Made by a program: the position numbers and the translations under genes
In this document: in pieces, positions 50,212 through 58,754 of the stretch
Position numbering within the stretch: the stretch's first letter is position 1
How the letters are laid out: each line of letters starts with the position of its first letter
Notes under the pieces: generated by a model
Databases searched by the model: none
What the model was told of the DNA's origin: nothing
Seen by the model: only the letters and a program-made list of their open reading frames with translations
Assembly (NCBI GenBank): GCA_052246725.1
Contig: JBQQCL010000004.1
From: Pseudalkalibacillus sp052246725
GTDB lineage: Bacteria; Bacillota; Bacilli; Bacillales; Fictibacillaceae
Strand: one strand, 5' to 3'
DNA: 64,000 nucleotides

Positions 50212-51289
50212 CAAAATCATTATGCCGTTACTTCTGTCCCTTTCCTTATTGGTACTCACAAGTTGCGAAATTTATAGTATTGAAGATGTGGCCATTATCC
50301 AGGTAGAAGGTTATGACTATATTGATGATGAACAGATCGAGGGGACGATTTCTATTCCACAGTTCAGTAGAGTTGAAACAGGGGCTACAATCAGTGAAAA
50401 ATACTTTAGTGCTGAGGGTGAAACGTTAAAAGAAATCCATGGAAAGTTGCAAGGAAAATCCTCCAGACCACTGATCCATGGTAAAACGACTGTGAACCTT
50501 TACGAGGAGGAACTTGCAAGAAATGACATATCATTTCTTCTCGATAATCTGATCAGGGATGCAAGCATTGGCAGAGACGTTTATCTAGGTGTAGTTAAGG
50601 GTTCTACAAAGGAGCTGATCGAGACGGAATTTTCAGCGAATGAGCGTACTTCCAGGTATATAACCGGTCTCTTAAAAAATAACACCATGGAAAATTTTCC
50701 CACCACCAACCTACATGATTTTGCCTATGCCTACAGCTCGGCAGGGATGGATGGTTTTTTACCTATACTGAAAAAAAAAGGTGAGCATGTTGAACTTGAT
50801 GGGATTGCCTTTTTCAAAAAAGGGACATACGTTCACTCTGTACCTTTCAGCGACAGTTTCCTCTTTAAAATCATGAAGGAGGACTTCAAATACGGGAATC
50901 GTAAAGTAGAGTACAAAGAACATGATTACATCATCGAAAATATCGGTTCGGAAGTGAAGTACCACGTTATTGAAGGAATTGACAACCCGAAGTTCCAAAT
51001 CGAAATCAATTTGAATGGAATTTTGAATGAAGTCACCCGCTTCAAAATGCCAAAAGACCCAAAATTAATTCCCAAGTTGGAAAAGAAATTCGCTGCAAAT
51101 TTGGAAAAGAATTGCTTAAGTATGTTAGGGGAATTACAAGAAAAAGACATTGACCCGTTAGGATTGGGGAATGTTATGAAAAGTCGCGAACGAAAATTCG
51201 TTCATAAACAATGGAAGGAAAAATATCCATTTGCGCAGATCGAGGTAAAAGTCAATGTCGAAATTCTTGAAACAGGGATTTCATCGTAA
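50204..51289 (+). CDS. Spore germination receptor subunit C (GerC lipoprotein)
   Basis: 361 residues. The signal peptide ends in the lipobox LTSC (about 18-21), for diacylglycerol attachment to the inner spore membrane. Family features are FSRVETGATISEKYFSAEGE and, near the C-terminus, VHKQWKEKYPFAQIEVKVNV. It starts 8 bases before the end of gene B. Confidence 0.93.
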   Translation: MSNKIIMPLLLSLSLLVLTSCEIYSIEDVAIIQVEGYDYIDDEQIEGTISIPQFSRVETGATISEKYFSAEGETLKEIHGKLQGKSSRPLIHGKTTVNLYEEELARNDISFLLDNLIRDASIGRDVYLGVVKGSTKELIETEFSANERTSRYITGLLKNNTMENFPTTNLHDFAYAYSSAGMDGFLPILKKKGEHVELDGIAFFKKGTYVHSVPFSDSFLFKIMKEDFKYGNRKVEYKEHDYIIENIGSEVKYHVIEGIDNPKFQIEINLNGILNEVTRFKMPKDPKLIPKLEKKFAANLEKNCLSMLGELQEKDIDPLGLGNVMKSRERKFVHKQWKEKYPFAQIEVKVNVEILETGISS

Positions 51290-51854
51290 CGGTTTTGATT
51301 ATCAGAATGGAAAAGGAATGAAGGACATGCACCTTTCACTGACGGTTTTAGCAGTTTTTACAGCATGGAAATGGGGCGATTGGAGAAATTGGAGGAAATA
51401 CCATGCAACAATGCTTTATATGACCAGTATGAGTCTTCTCTATTTCTTCTATTGTTCTGGCCATCTGCTTTGGCGTATCGACCCTGATTTCGGGATTCCT
51501 TACGCTGTGACTGAATCTCTTTATTTTTTCATCATATACCCTGCAACAGTATTGTTATATTTAACCGATTACCCTGAGAGTCTTTCAAAAAAGGTCTTGT
51601 ACAACCTGAAATGGATTGGCATTTATATTGGCTTTGAATTCCTGGCTAATCTCTTCGATCGAATAACTTATTTCAATAAGTGGAATCTCCTTTACTCATT
51701 ATTGTTTGTGTGTGTCATGTTTCCGATGTTAAGACTTCATTATCTGAAGCCTCTCATTGCTTATTTGGTTTCTTTGGTCATCATCGCAGTATTATTGATG
51801 TATTTCAAAGTTCCTGTAAACTTGTCAAGCCGAGGACTGAGTATATGGACATGA
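51255..51854 (+). CDS. CBO0543-type multi-spanning membrane protein 1
   Basis: 199 residues with about five to six hydrophobic segments, of the CBO0543-type family often found in spore formers. Motifs WKWGDWRNWRKYHATMLYM and GHLLWRIDP are typical of its N-terminal part. GAGGT lies eight bases before the ATG at 51255, which overlaps the end of the gerC-like gene; two Met codons at 51318 and 51327 are alternative starts. Function is unknown; co-transcription with the receptor suggests a germination link. Confidence 0.65.
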   Translation: MSKFLKQGFHRNGFDYQNGKGMKDMHLSLTVLAVFTAWKWGDWRNWRKYHATMLYMTSMSLLYFFYCSGHLLWRIDPDFGIPYAVTESLYFFIIYPATVLLYLTDYPESLSKKVLYNLKWIGIYIGFEFLANLFDRITYFNKWNLLYSLLFVCVMFPMLRLHYLKPLIAYLVSLVIIAVLLMYFKVPVNLSSRGLSIWT

Positions 51855-52306
51855 TAATGCTAAATCTTTTCTATATTACACTGCTGATCGTACCCTGGAT
51901 CATTTGGTGGAAAACAATAGATCGAACTCGTTTAATGGAAATATTGATTTTCGGGCTTCTATTATCGACAATTGTTATACTTTTGGATACTACTGGGGTT
52001 AATAATGAATGGTGGAGATACAATTCGAAATTGTTTCGGATCGTTCCCCATTTTATACCTATGGACTATTCAGTCCTGCCGGTTGGATATATGATTACAT
52101 ATCAATTTTTCGGCTCATGGAAAAGGTACATCATAGCATCTATCGTATTATCTTCCATAGGAGCATTCATCATTGAACCATTATTCATATATCTTGACGT
52201 TTACGAACAGCTGAAATGGAGTCATTTCTATTCCTTTGTGATTTATATTTTGATCGCCATTGTATTAAAATTTACAATTGAACGGATCAACCACCTCAAT
52301 CATTGA
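51845..52306 (+). CDS. CBO0543-type multi-spanning membrane protein 2
   Basis: About 153 residues with four to five membrane segments. IVPWIIWWKTIDRTRLMEIL, NEWWRYNSKLFR and EPLFIYLDVYEQLKW are typical of the family. The ATG at 51845 follows GAGG and overlaps the stop of the preceding gene; the longer upstream frame lies inside that gene. It ends convergently with the DUF3231 gene (11-base overlap). Together with its neighbour it forms a tandem pair behind the ger genes. Confidence 0.7.
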   Translation: MDMIMLNLFYITLLIVPWIIWWKTIDRTRLMEILIFGLLLSTIVILLDTTGVNNEWWRYNSKLFRIVPHFIPMDYSVLPVGYMITYQFFGSWKRYIIASIVLSSIGAFIIEPLFIYLDVYEQLKWSHFYSFVIYILIAIVLKFTIERINHLNH

Positions 52307-53309
52307 GATTTTTAAGTTCTTCCCTGTTACTCGCCATAGGTGGTTGTTCCAGCCATCGATTATCAATCATGATATTTGCTCCATCTTCCGAAAACTTGCC
52401 AACTTCACCGATCAACCTTCCATACATTACCCCAAGGTCACGTCTAGGACTGGTGGATATACTCGTACCATAGTAACCGATACTTAAGGCAGTCAATGAC
52501 GTGGTTTGGAACATCATCAATTTGTCCGAAAATGTAAAGGTTGTGGATTCAGTAACATCCGTATCCCATGTCATAGGTACTGGCAGATCATCCTCTCTCA
52601 TCACTGAACTGAAAATTTCCACATGTTTTTTGGCAATCTCTTTGCCCCTTGTAAAAAATTTAACAACATCTTTCTGTTGAGCAACCTGACTATAAGCCAT
52701 CATCGTCGCTACTCCCAGTGCATTCCTTTGTATATTTTCATATAGATTTGTAATTTCAAGTGATGTCAGTGGTCTACGATTTCCAAAGTAGCCTGTAAGA
52801 AAACTTTGTTTTGTCACAAACTCATATGTGGCCGGTGTCGGAATATATGGGGAACGTATATATAAACCTTTGGATAATAATGTCTCCCTAGTGCGATTTC
52901 TCAACTCGACCGATTCTTGAAGACAGGTAGAAAAATACTCGTATACGTCTGAGCGATCTGCAAGTCCAGTACTCATACTATATGCATTCAAGCCGATCTT
53001 CCCCATATGATTGAGGAACACCAGATAATAAGAATCTGCAAATAAACGTGGTGCATTGATGTCGACATCTTCCTCCACTTTAAATCCATAAGGTACAGGG
53101 TGACCTTCACCATTAAAAAACGCCTCTAACCTTTCAACGTGTGTTTCTGCCAATTGTAGTGCATATTGTAGAATCGGACGTATTTCATCATCTTCAACGT
53201 GATTCAGGAAATACTTCAAAGCACAGACTGAAAATGTATCATTCATATAAGCTGTCCAAAGTTGGGATAATTCTGCTGAGGTTAAGCGGATCTTTCGGTT
53301 GACCTCCAT
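52296..53309 (-). CDS. DUF3231 family protein
   Basis: 337 residues made of two related helical halves (RLTSAELSQLWTAYMNDTFS near the start and RPLTSLEITNLYENIQRNAL near 180), each about 160 residues with ferritin-like four-helix character. The family is confined to spore formers, and some members are coat-associated. No metal-ligand set is obvious by eye. It stands opposite to the ger operon; ATG after a GGAGGAAG-type site. The function is not known. Confidence 0.85.
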   Translation of the reverse strand: MEVNRKIRLTSAELSQLWTAYMNDTFSVCALKYFLNHVEDDEIRPILQYALQLAETHVERLEAFFNGEGHPVPYGFKVEEDVDINAPRLFADSYYLVFLNHMGKIGLNAYSMSTGLADRSDVYEYFSTCLQESVELRNRTRETLLSKGLYIRSPYIPTPATYEFVTKQSFLTGYFGNRRPLTSLEITNLYENIQRNALGVATMMAYSQVAQQKDVVKFFTRGKEIAKKHVEIFSSVMREDDLPVPMTWDTDVTESTTFTFSDKLMMFQTTSLTALSIGYYGTSISTSPRRDLGVMYGRLIGEVGKFSEDGANIMIDNRWLEQPPMASNREELKNLND

Positions 53310-53430
53310 AAAACTCTTCCTCCGTTCATGGATCAGTAATGTTTTTAGCTTATCTTTTCAATGGATTTATTATACCTGGAGCAGGAATTCAGCTAAAGAA
53401 AACTTGGTCCAGCCGCAATGCAAAAAATAA

Positions 53431-53835
53431 GGCTGTTTTCGCAAGCTTTGTTGCTCTTGCACTTAAAGAAAGTATAAAATACTTTCTTCAGTATAAGGGC
53501 AACTAAGGCTCGACCTACAAAAGGCTTGGTCTCGCCAAGTTTTCTTTAAAAGTCGTTGATTTCCGCTCCAGGATACTTGCTTTCCGCGTGTCGTGCGGTG
53601 AGCCCACTCGTCGCCTTGCGACCTCAGGAGTCTCCTTTTCAAGGAAGCATTTGTGCTCCTGCGTCTACAAGAAAGTCCTTTCGAAGCGAGCTTCCTCGTC
53701 GCATGCCTTGCGAGGAGATTATTCAGGTAGTAGGCACGCTGAACCCGCAGAAGTCTCGCACCTTGCTCTCCAATCAACTTGCACAAGATGTTTTTTAAAA
53801 ATGACTCAAAAGCAACAATCTTTTAGAAAATAGCC
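53431..53835 (-). repeat. 405-bp MITE-like composite element, copy B
   Basis: The inverted counterpart of 36966-37351, bounded by GGCTGTTTTCGCAA and TTTTAGAAAATAGCC. It contains a ~90-bp hairpin repeat at 53460-53548 and the GC-rich core, with about 20 extra bases near 53713-53735. AAAAATAA stands directly on both sides (53423-53430 and 53836-53843) and could be an 8-bp target duplication, though it is low-complexity. A fragment of another hairpin repeat (from 53394) lies just left, so the element may have inserted beside or into an older copy. Confidence 0.85.
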
Positions 53836-53843
53836 AAAAATAA

Positions 53844-53870
53844 AAAGCGATGCATTAGTTGCATCGCTTT
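53844..53870 (-). terminator. Terminator of ricA
   Basis: A perfect stem AAAGCGATGC (53844-53853) / GCATCGCTTT (53861-53870) with a 7-base loop and a following T-rich stretch on the minus strand. The composite repeat ends directly beside it. Confidence 0.85.
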
Positions 53871-53877
53871 CCCATGT

Positions 53878-54297
53878 TCAGTATCGATTATGTTTAATTG
53901 CTGAACCTGTCATCCCTTTTAATTGATCACCGTCTGTTTCACGGATGATCTCGTTCGTCACTGTATTCGAAATTGTGGACGTGACCAACTGTAAAAGGTC
54001 GTTCACATCTGTTTGTGATTGCTTGAACTCCATTACGATTGGAATCGCATCAACCTCAGCATGAAGACTCTCAAGCTTGTCCTCCACTTTTTTCAATGCT
54101 TCATGTTTTTGATAATGCTGGAGATTGACCGCTTCTTGCTGATACATTTTTATTTTACCGATCAACTTTTGGACCTTATCGTTTTCGTTGATCTTTTCTT
54201 CTGCCTTTTTGAAGAAATCCACTTCTTCGGTAGCAGATATCATTTTTGCAAGCTCTTCTGCTTTTTCAATCACATGTTTCCTAGTATATTGTGCCAT
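53878..54297 (-). CDS. ricA: RicA (YmcA), RNA-maturation and sporulation factor
   Basis: 139 residues of the helical YlbF/YmcA family (VIEKAEELAKMISATEEVDF, then KIKMYQQEAVNLQHYQKHEA). RicA forms a complex with YlbF and YaaT that directs RNase Y and promotes biofilm, competence and sporulation. The ATG overlaps the miaB stop (TAATG), so they are co-translated. A longer upstream frame lies inside miaB. Confidence 0.94.
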   Translation of the reverse strand: MAQYTRKHVIEKAEELAKMISATEEVDFFKKAEEKINENDKVQKLIGKIKMYQQEAVNLQHYQKHEALKKVEDKLESLHAEVDAIPIVMEFKQSQTDVNDLLQLVTSTISNTVTNEIIRETDGDQLKGMTGSAIKHNRY

Positions 54298-55826
54298 TAC
54301 GCTTTCACCCCTGCCGTTTCTACAAGCTCTCCATTGAGACTCCATGTTTTAGGATCTGTCACTTTCACATTGACGAGTTTACCGATCAATGATTTTGGTC
54401 CTTTGAAGTGTACCAGTTTATTCGTTCTCGTATAGCCTGCCAGAACATCCGGGTCCTTCTTACTTTCCCCTTCAACAAGAACCTCGACAAATTTTCCATC
54501 TAATGTTTTGTTCTTCTTTAAAAAGATTTCATTCATGACACTATTCAAACGCTGAAGTCGTTCTTTTTTCACTTCCATCGGTACGTTGTCTTTCATTTTT
54601 GCAGCAGGTGTACCATCACGTGGTGAATAAATGAACGTGAATGCCATGTCGTATTCGACCTCTTTCACAAGCGAAAGCGTCTCTTCAAATTGTTCATCTG
54701 TTTCATTCGGGAATCCGACGATGATATCCGTTGTAAAGACAGCATTCGGTATCTTATCCTTGATCTTTTTGACAAGTTCCATATAGTGCTCTCTGGTATA
54801 TTTACGCGCCATCAACTTCAATACTTCAGAACTGCCATGTTGGACCGGCAAGTGGATATGCTCAACCATATTTCCGCCTTTTGCAAGGACATCAATTAAA
54901 TGATCGTCGAAATCTCGTGGATGGCTAGTCGTAAATCTTACACGAGGGATATCGATTTTCCGGATCTCATTCATCAAGTCGCCGAGGCCATAGTCGATAT
55001 CATCGAAATCTTTTCCATATGCGTTGACATTTTGCCCAAGCAATGTAATTTCCTGATACCCGTTTCTTGCAAGATGGCGTACTTCCTCAATGATGTCTTC
55101 TGGACGACGGCTTCTTTCCTTTCCACGCGTATAAGGGACGATACAATACGTGCAGAACTTATCACAGCCATACATGATATTAACCCAGCCTTTAATATTC
55201 CCTTTGCGGACTCTCGGCAGGTTTTCAACAATGTCCCCTTCTTTCGACCAAACCTCAATGACCATTTCTTTACTGAAAACGGCGTTTTTAATCAATTGTG
55301 GTAATCTGTGGATGTTGTGTGTTCCGAAAATCAAATCGATATGCTGGTGCTTCTGCATAATCTTATTAACGACAGACTCTTCCTGAGACATACATCCGCA
55401 TACACCCAGTATGAGGCCAGGATTTTCAAGCTTCAACGGCTTCAAATGGCCGATTTCCCCGAACACTTTATTTTCTGCATTTTCACGGATTGCACATGTG
55501 TTGAGGAGGATGACATCCGCTTCTTTCGTATCCATTGTTGATTCAAATCCCATATCCGTGAGAATCCCTGCCATTACTTCGGTGTCATGTTCGTTCATCT
55601 GACATCCGTAAGTACGGATCATGAACTTTTTCCCTTTACCTATATCTTTGAAGTCTTCATCAATAATAAAATCTTTATGAACCTGTACTTTTTCTTTTCC
55701 CCGACGTTTCGCATCTTTCAGCGAAGGGGGTTGATAGGTTGTTTGAAAATACTTCGAGTAATCTTTCTCATCTGTCTTTTGTTCTGGTGTTTCGATTACG
55801 GAGGTATCTTTTTTCAACAGTCTCAC
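54297..55826 (-). CDS. miaB: tRNA-2-methylthio-N6-dimethylallyladenosine synthase MiaB
   Basis: 509 residues. An N-terminal UPF0004 domain (TYGCQMNEHDTEVMAG, with Cys at the auxiliary cluster including NTCAIRENAENK) is followed by the radical SAM domain (GCDKFCTYCIVPYTRG, the CxxxCxxC cluster) and a C-terminal TRAM domain. It thiomethylates i6A37 made by MiaA. An N-terminal extension of about 65 residues is typical of Bacillus MiaB. Confidence 0.97.
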   Translation of the reverse strand: MRLLKKDTSVIETPEQKTDEKDYSKYFQTTYQPPSLKDAKRRGKEKVQVHKDFIIDEDFKDIGKGKKFMIRTYGCQMNEHDTEVMAGILTDMGFESTMDTKEADVILLNTCAIRENAENKVFGEIGHLKPLKLENPGLILGVCGCMSQEESVVNKIMQKHQHIDLIFGTHNIHRLPQLIKNAVFSKEMVIEVWSKEGDIVENLPRVRKGNIKGWVNIMYGCDKFCTYCIVPYTRGKERSRRPEDIIEEVRHLARNGYQEITLLGQNVNAYGKDFDDIDYGLGDLMNEIRKIDIPRVRFTTSHPRDFDDHLIDVLAKGGNMVEHIHLPVQHGSSEVLKLMARKYTREHYMELVKKIKDKIPNAVFTTDIIVGFPNETDEQFEETLSLVKEVEYDMAFTFIYSPRDGTPAAKMKDNVPMEVKKERLQRLNSVMNEIFLKKNKTLDGKFVEVLVEGESKKDPDVLAGYTRTNKLVHFKGPKSLIGKLVNVKVTDPKTWSLNGELVETAGVKA

Positions 55827-56020
55827 TCCTTACTGCAAAATCAATGTGTATGTGAAATAATGAATAGTAAAATTAATATATATAACTAGTTTATTATAAC
55901 AAATAGTGGAACACTTGACCATAAAAGTTAGAGGATGAGACGTGAAGATTATGAGATTAGGCGTGCGCCAGACCAATCTGTGCATTATTGAGGATTAATC
56001 TGTTCACTTCTAAAGTCATG

Positions 56021-56052
56021 AAAAGGAGAAGGCCATCACGCCTTCTCCTTTT
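56021..56052 (-). terminator. Terminator of kbl
   Basis: A perfect 12-bp stem (AAAAGGAGAAGG, CCTTCTCCTTTT) with an 8-base loop, 7 bases after the kbl stop. Confidence 0.85.
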
Positions 56053-56058
56053 GGGTTA

Positions 56059-57234
56059 CTAGATGATATTCAGTTCTTTACCAGCCTTTTCAAAAGCGTC
56101 AAGCGCTTCCTGCAGATCACCTTTAGAATGCTGTGCAGTCACGATGGTACGCACACGCGCGGATCCTTTTGCAACAGTAGGGAATCCGATACCTTGAGCA
56201 AACACACCATATTTGAACAGTTTATCGGATAGCTTATGGGCTAGTGCAGCATCTCCTACCACAACAGGGGTGATCGGTGTTTCGCTCTTACCAGTATCGA
56301 ACCCAAGCTTTTGCAAGCCGTCTTTGAAGAATTTTGCATTATCCCATAGCTTATCAATAAGCTCAGGTTCTTCTAAAAGCACATCGATCGCTGCTGAACA
56401 TGCTGCTGTTACTGCAGGAGGATGAGATGTACTGAACAAGAATGGACGTCCCTTATGGATCAGATAATCCCTCAATGCTTGTGTACTTGCGACGTAACCA
56501 CCAAGGACACCAATCGCTTTACTTAATGTTCCAACTTGAATATGTACGCGTCCGTTCAAATCGAAATGATCGATCGATCCACGTCCATTACTGCCAAGAA
56601 CACCACTAGAGTGTGCGTCATCAACCATTAGGATTGCATCATACTTTTCACAAAGGTCCACAATTTCAGGAAGCGGCGCAATATTTCCGTCCATCGAGAA
56701 CACACCGTCTGTCACGACAAGACGGACACGGTATTCAGAGGATTCTTTCAATGCACGTTCAAGATCTTCTACATCAACGTGCTTGTAGATCTTTCTATCT
56801 GCCTTCGTCAAACGAATTCCATCGATGATTGATGCGTGATTCAATTCATCGGATATGACAACGTCTTCTTTCGTAAGAATCGAAGAAAGAACACCCTGGT
56901 TCGTAGTAAACCCTGATTGGAATACAAGAGCAGCTTCTGTATGCTTGAATTCTGCGAGCTTCCTTTCGTATTCCTCATGCATTGCCAAAGTACCCGCAAT
57001 CGTCCGTACAGATCCAGTACCTACACCGTACTTATCAACGGCATCCAATGCAGCTTGCTTCATACGAGGGTGGTTGGTCAGACCTAAGTAGTTGTTTGAG
57101 GAAAGCTGGATGACTTCCTTTCCTTTGATCACCACACGTGAACCCTGTTCGGATTCAAGAGGGATCAATTCACGAAATACACCTTCTGACTTCATTTCAT
57201 CAAGTTCTTTTTGGAGATACTCAAAACCTTTCAC
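56059..57234 (-). CDS. kbl: Glycine C-acetyltransferase (2-amino-3-ketobutyrate CoA ligase)
   Basis: 391 residues of the alpha-oxoamine synthase family. The PLP lysine is in GTLSKAIGVLGG (near 236), with DDAHSSGVLG before it and SNNYLGL near the N-terminus. It splits 2-amino-3-oxobutyrate with CoA to glycine and acetyl-CoA, the second step after threonine dehydrogenase, which lies directly upstream. The GTG at 57234 is chosen (AGGAGG seven bases before it). Confidence 0.95.
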   Translation of the reverse strand: MKGFEYLQKELDEMKSEGVFRELIPLESEQGSRVVIKGKEVIQLSSNNYLGLTNHPRMKQAALDAVDKYGVGTGSVRTIAGTLAMHEEYERKLAEFKHTEAALVFQSGFTTNQGVLSSILTKEDVVISDELNHASIIDGIRLTKADRKIYKHVDVEDLERALKESSEYRVRLVVTDGVFSMDGNIAPLPEIVDLCEKYDAILMVDDAHSSGVLGSNGRGSIDHFDLNGRVHIQVGTLSKAIGVLGGYVASTQALRDYLIHKGRPFLFSTSHPPAVTAACSAAIDVLLEEPELIDKLWDNAKFFKDGLQKLGFDTGKSETPITPVVVGDAALAHKLSDKLFKYGVFAQGIGFPTVAKGSARVRTIVTAQHSKGDLQEALDAFEKAGKELNII

Positions 57235-57282
57235 TGGAATTCCTCCTGTCATTATTAAATTGCATAATCATTTTTCAAATTC

Positions 57283-58323
57283 TTATGGCTTCAATACCAC
57301 TTTTCCACATTTGCCCTGGAGCATCAAGTCGAAACCTTTTTCAAAGTCTTCTAATGAAAATTCATGTGTAATCATCTTTTCGACATCCACTTGACCTGAA
57401 CCTAAAAGACCAGCGACCTGACGCCATGTTTCGAACATCTTTCGTCCCGTGATCCCCTGGACAGTGATCCCTTTGAAAACGATATCATTTGTGATGTCGA
57501 CTTTAACGGGTTTTACAGGGAGACTTAAGATCGCCATGCGGCCACCATTCGTAAGCATCTTGAAGCCTTGATCAATCGCTGCAGGATGTCCAGACATTTC
57601 ACACACGATCTCTACGCCGTTTCTATCTGTCAGGCTCATAGCCACTTCGACAGGATCTTGTTCTTTCGAATTGACAGTGGTTGTTGCTCCCATTTCTTTT
57701 GCGAGATCCAGGCGGTATTCATTCAGATCATATGCAATCACCTGTGAAGCACCAGCTGCTTTTGCAACTCCAACAGCCATAAGTCCGATAGGCCCACAAC
57801 CAATTACCGCCACTGTTCTGCCCGCAACATCACCAGCAAGAACAGTATGGACTGCATTCCCCATCGGCTCTTGGACAGAACCGACCGCCATCGGAAGCTC
57901 AGGGTCATTCACCCAAAGGTTTTTGGCTGGGAGTGCTACGTATTCCGCAAAACAGCCATCGATATCGACACCGATGATTTTCGTATTGCGGCAGATATGC
58001 GCATTACCCGTCAGGCATTGCGGGCATTCTCCACAGACGATATGGGTCTCAGCAGAAACGGAGTTACCGATTTTCACATTTGTTACATCTTCACCAATTT
58101 CAACGACTTCCCCAGCGAATTCGTGCCCAAATACATACGGCGGATTCACACGGCTCGCTGACCATTCGTCCCAAGCATAAATATGTACATCTGTTCCACA
58201 TATAGAAGTTGCCTTTACTTTGATCAACACTTCATCTTTTTTAATTTGAGGGATATCGACCATCTCTAGCTTAGCGCCTTTACCGCGATGGTGTTTTACA
58301 ATCGCCTTCATTTTTCCTTCCAA
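57283..58323 (-). CDS. tdh: L-threonine 3-dehydrogenase
   Basis: About 346 residues of the zinc alcohol dehydrogenase family. The catalytic zinc site is in SICGTDVH and FGHEFAGEV, the structural zinc Cys cluster is CGECPQC...C, and the NAD fold has GCGPIGLMAVG. It oxidises threonine to 2-amino-3-oxobutyrate for Kbl. The TTG at 58323 follows AAAGGAG at eight bases and gives an N-terminus like that of B. subtilis Tdh; an internal ATG at 58311 is an alternative. Confidence 0.94.
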   Translation of the reverse strand: MEGKMKAIVKHHRGKGAKLEMVDIPQIKKDEVLIKVKATSICGTDVHIYAWDEWSASRVNPPYVFGHEFAGEVVEIGEDVTNVKIGNSVSAETHIVCGECPQCLTGNAHICRNTKIIGVDIDGCFAEYVALPAKNLWVNDPELPMAVGSVQEPMGNAVHTVLAGDVAGRTVAVIGCGPIGLMAVGVAKAAGASQVIAYDLNEYRLDLAKEMGATTTVNSKEQDPVEVAMSLTDRNGVEIVCEMSGHPAAIDQGFKMLTNGGRMAILSLPVKPVKVDITNDIVFKGITVQGITGRKMFETWRQVAGLLGSGQVDVEKMITHEFSLEDFEKGFDLMLQGKCGKVVLKP

Positions 58324-58539
58324 GATGAACACTCCTTTAAACTTAACTATTCATTTCCCTCTGAAATTGTATCATGACAACAAAAAGTAGTAAAGGTATG
58401 TCCACCTGAGAGAAACATACTGTTTTGATGGATGGAAGTCTCTTATTCATTTTGCAATTCTGTTGCGGAAACTATACGTGTTTTCGTTTTATTTTTAGCT
58501 TTTCAAGGTTATGTTATGTCTAGTAAAATTCGATCGCTT

Positions 58540-58611
58540 TCCCGCAGGAGTGTCGCAAATTACGCTTCAATCAAACATAGTCAGAAATCAACAGTATTAT
58601 TTAACATAGCC
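58540..58611. other. Degenerate fragment of the composite repeat core
   Basis: CCCGCAGGAGTGTCGCAAATT and GAAATCAACAGTATT resemble broken parts of the GC-rich core seen in 36966-37351. A 60-codon frame here is not a gene. A similar fragment (CCCGCAGGAGTGTC) lies at about 62729. Confidence 0.5.
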
Positions 58612-58703
58612 TAAAGAAAACTTGGTGAAGCCAAGCCTTTGGCGCAGGATGAGCCTTAGTTGCACTTTTACTGAAGTAAGTATTTTTATACTTTCTTTAA
58701 GTG
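58612..58703 (+). repeat. ~90-bp hairpin repeat, copy 7
   Basis: TAAAGAAAACTTGGTGAAGC, GCCTTTGGCGCAGG, GAGCCTTAGTTGCAC and TATTTTTATACTTTCTTTA then AGTG, very close to copy 1 at 32487-32580. Confidence 0.85.
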
Positions 58704-58711
58704 TAGGTTTT

Positions 58712-58745
58712 AAAAAAACCCCACCCGATTCGGATGAGGTTTTGT
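58712..58745 (-). terminator. Terminator of korB
   Basis: Minus-strand hairpin AAACCTCATCCG / CGGGTGGGGTTT with wobble pairs, followed by TTTTTA. Confidence 0.8.
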
Positions 58746-58754
58746 CTTTAATTC

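Noticed and set aside
58432..58614. A 60-codon frame before the hairpin repeat
   Set aside because: It runs through degraded repeat-core sequence and lacks a ribosome-binding site.
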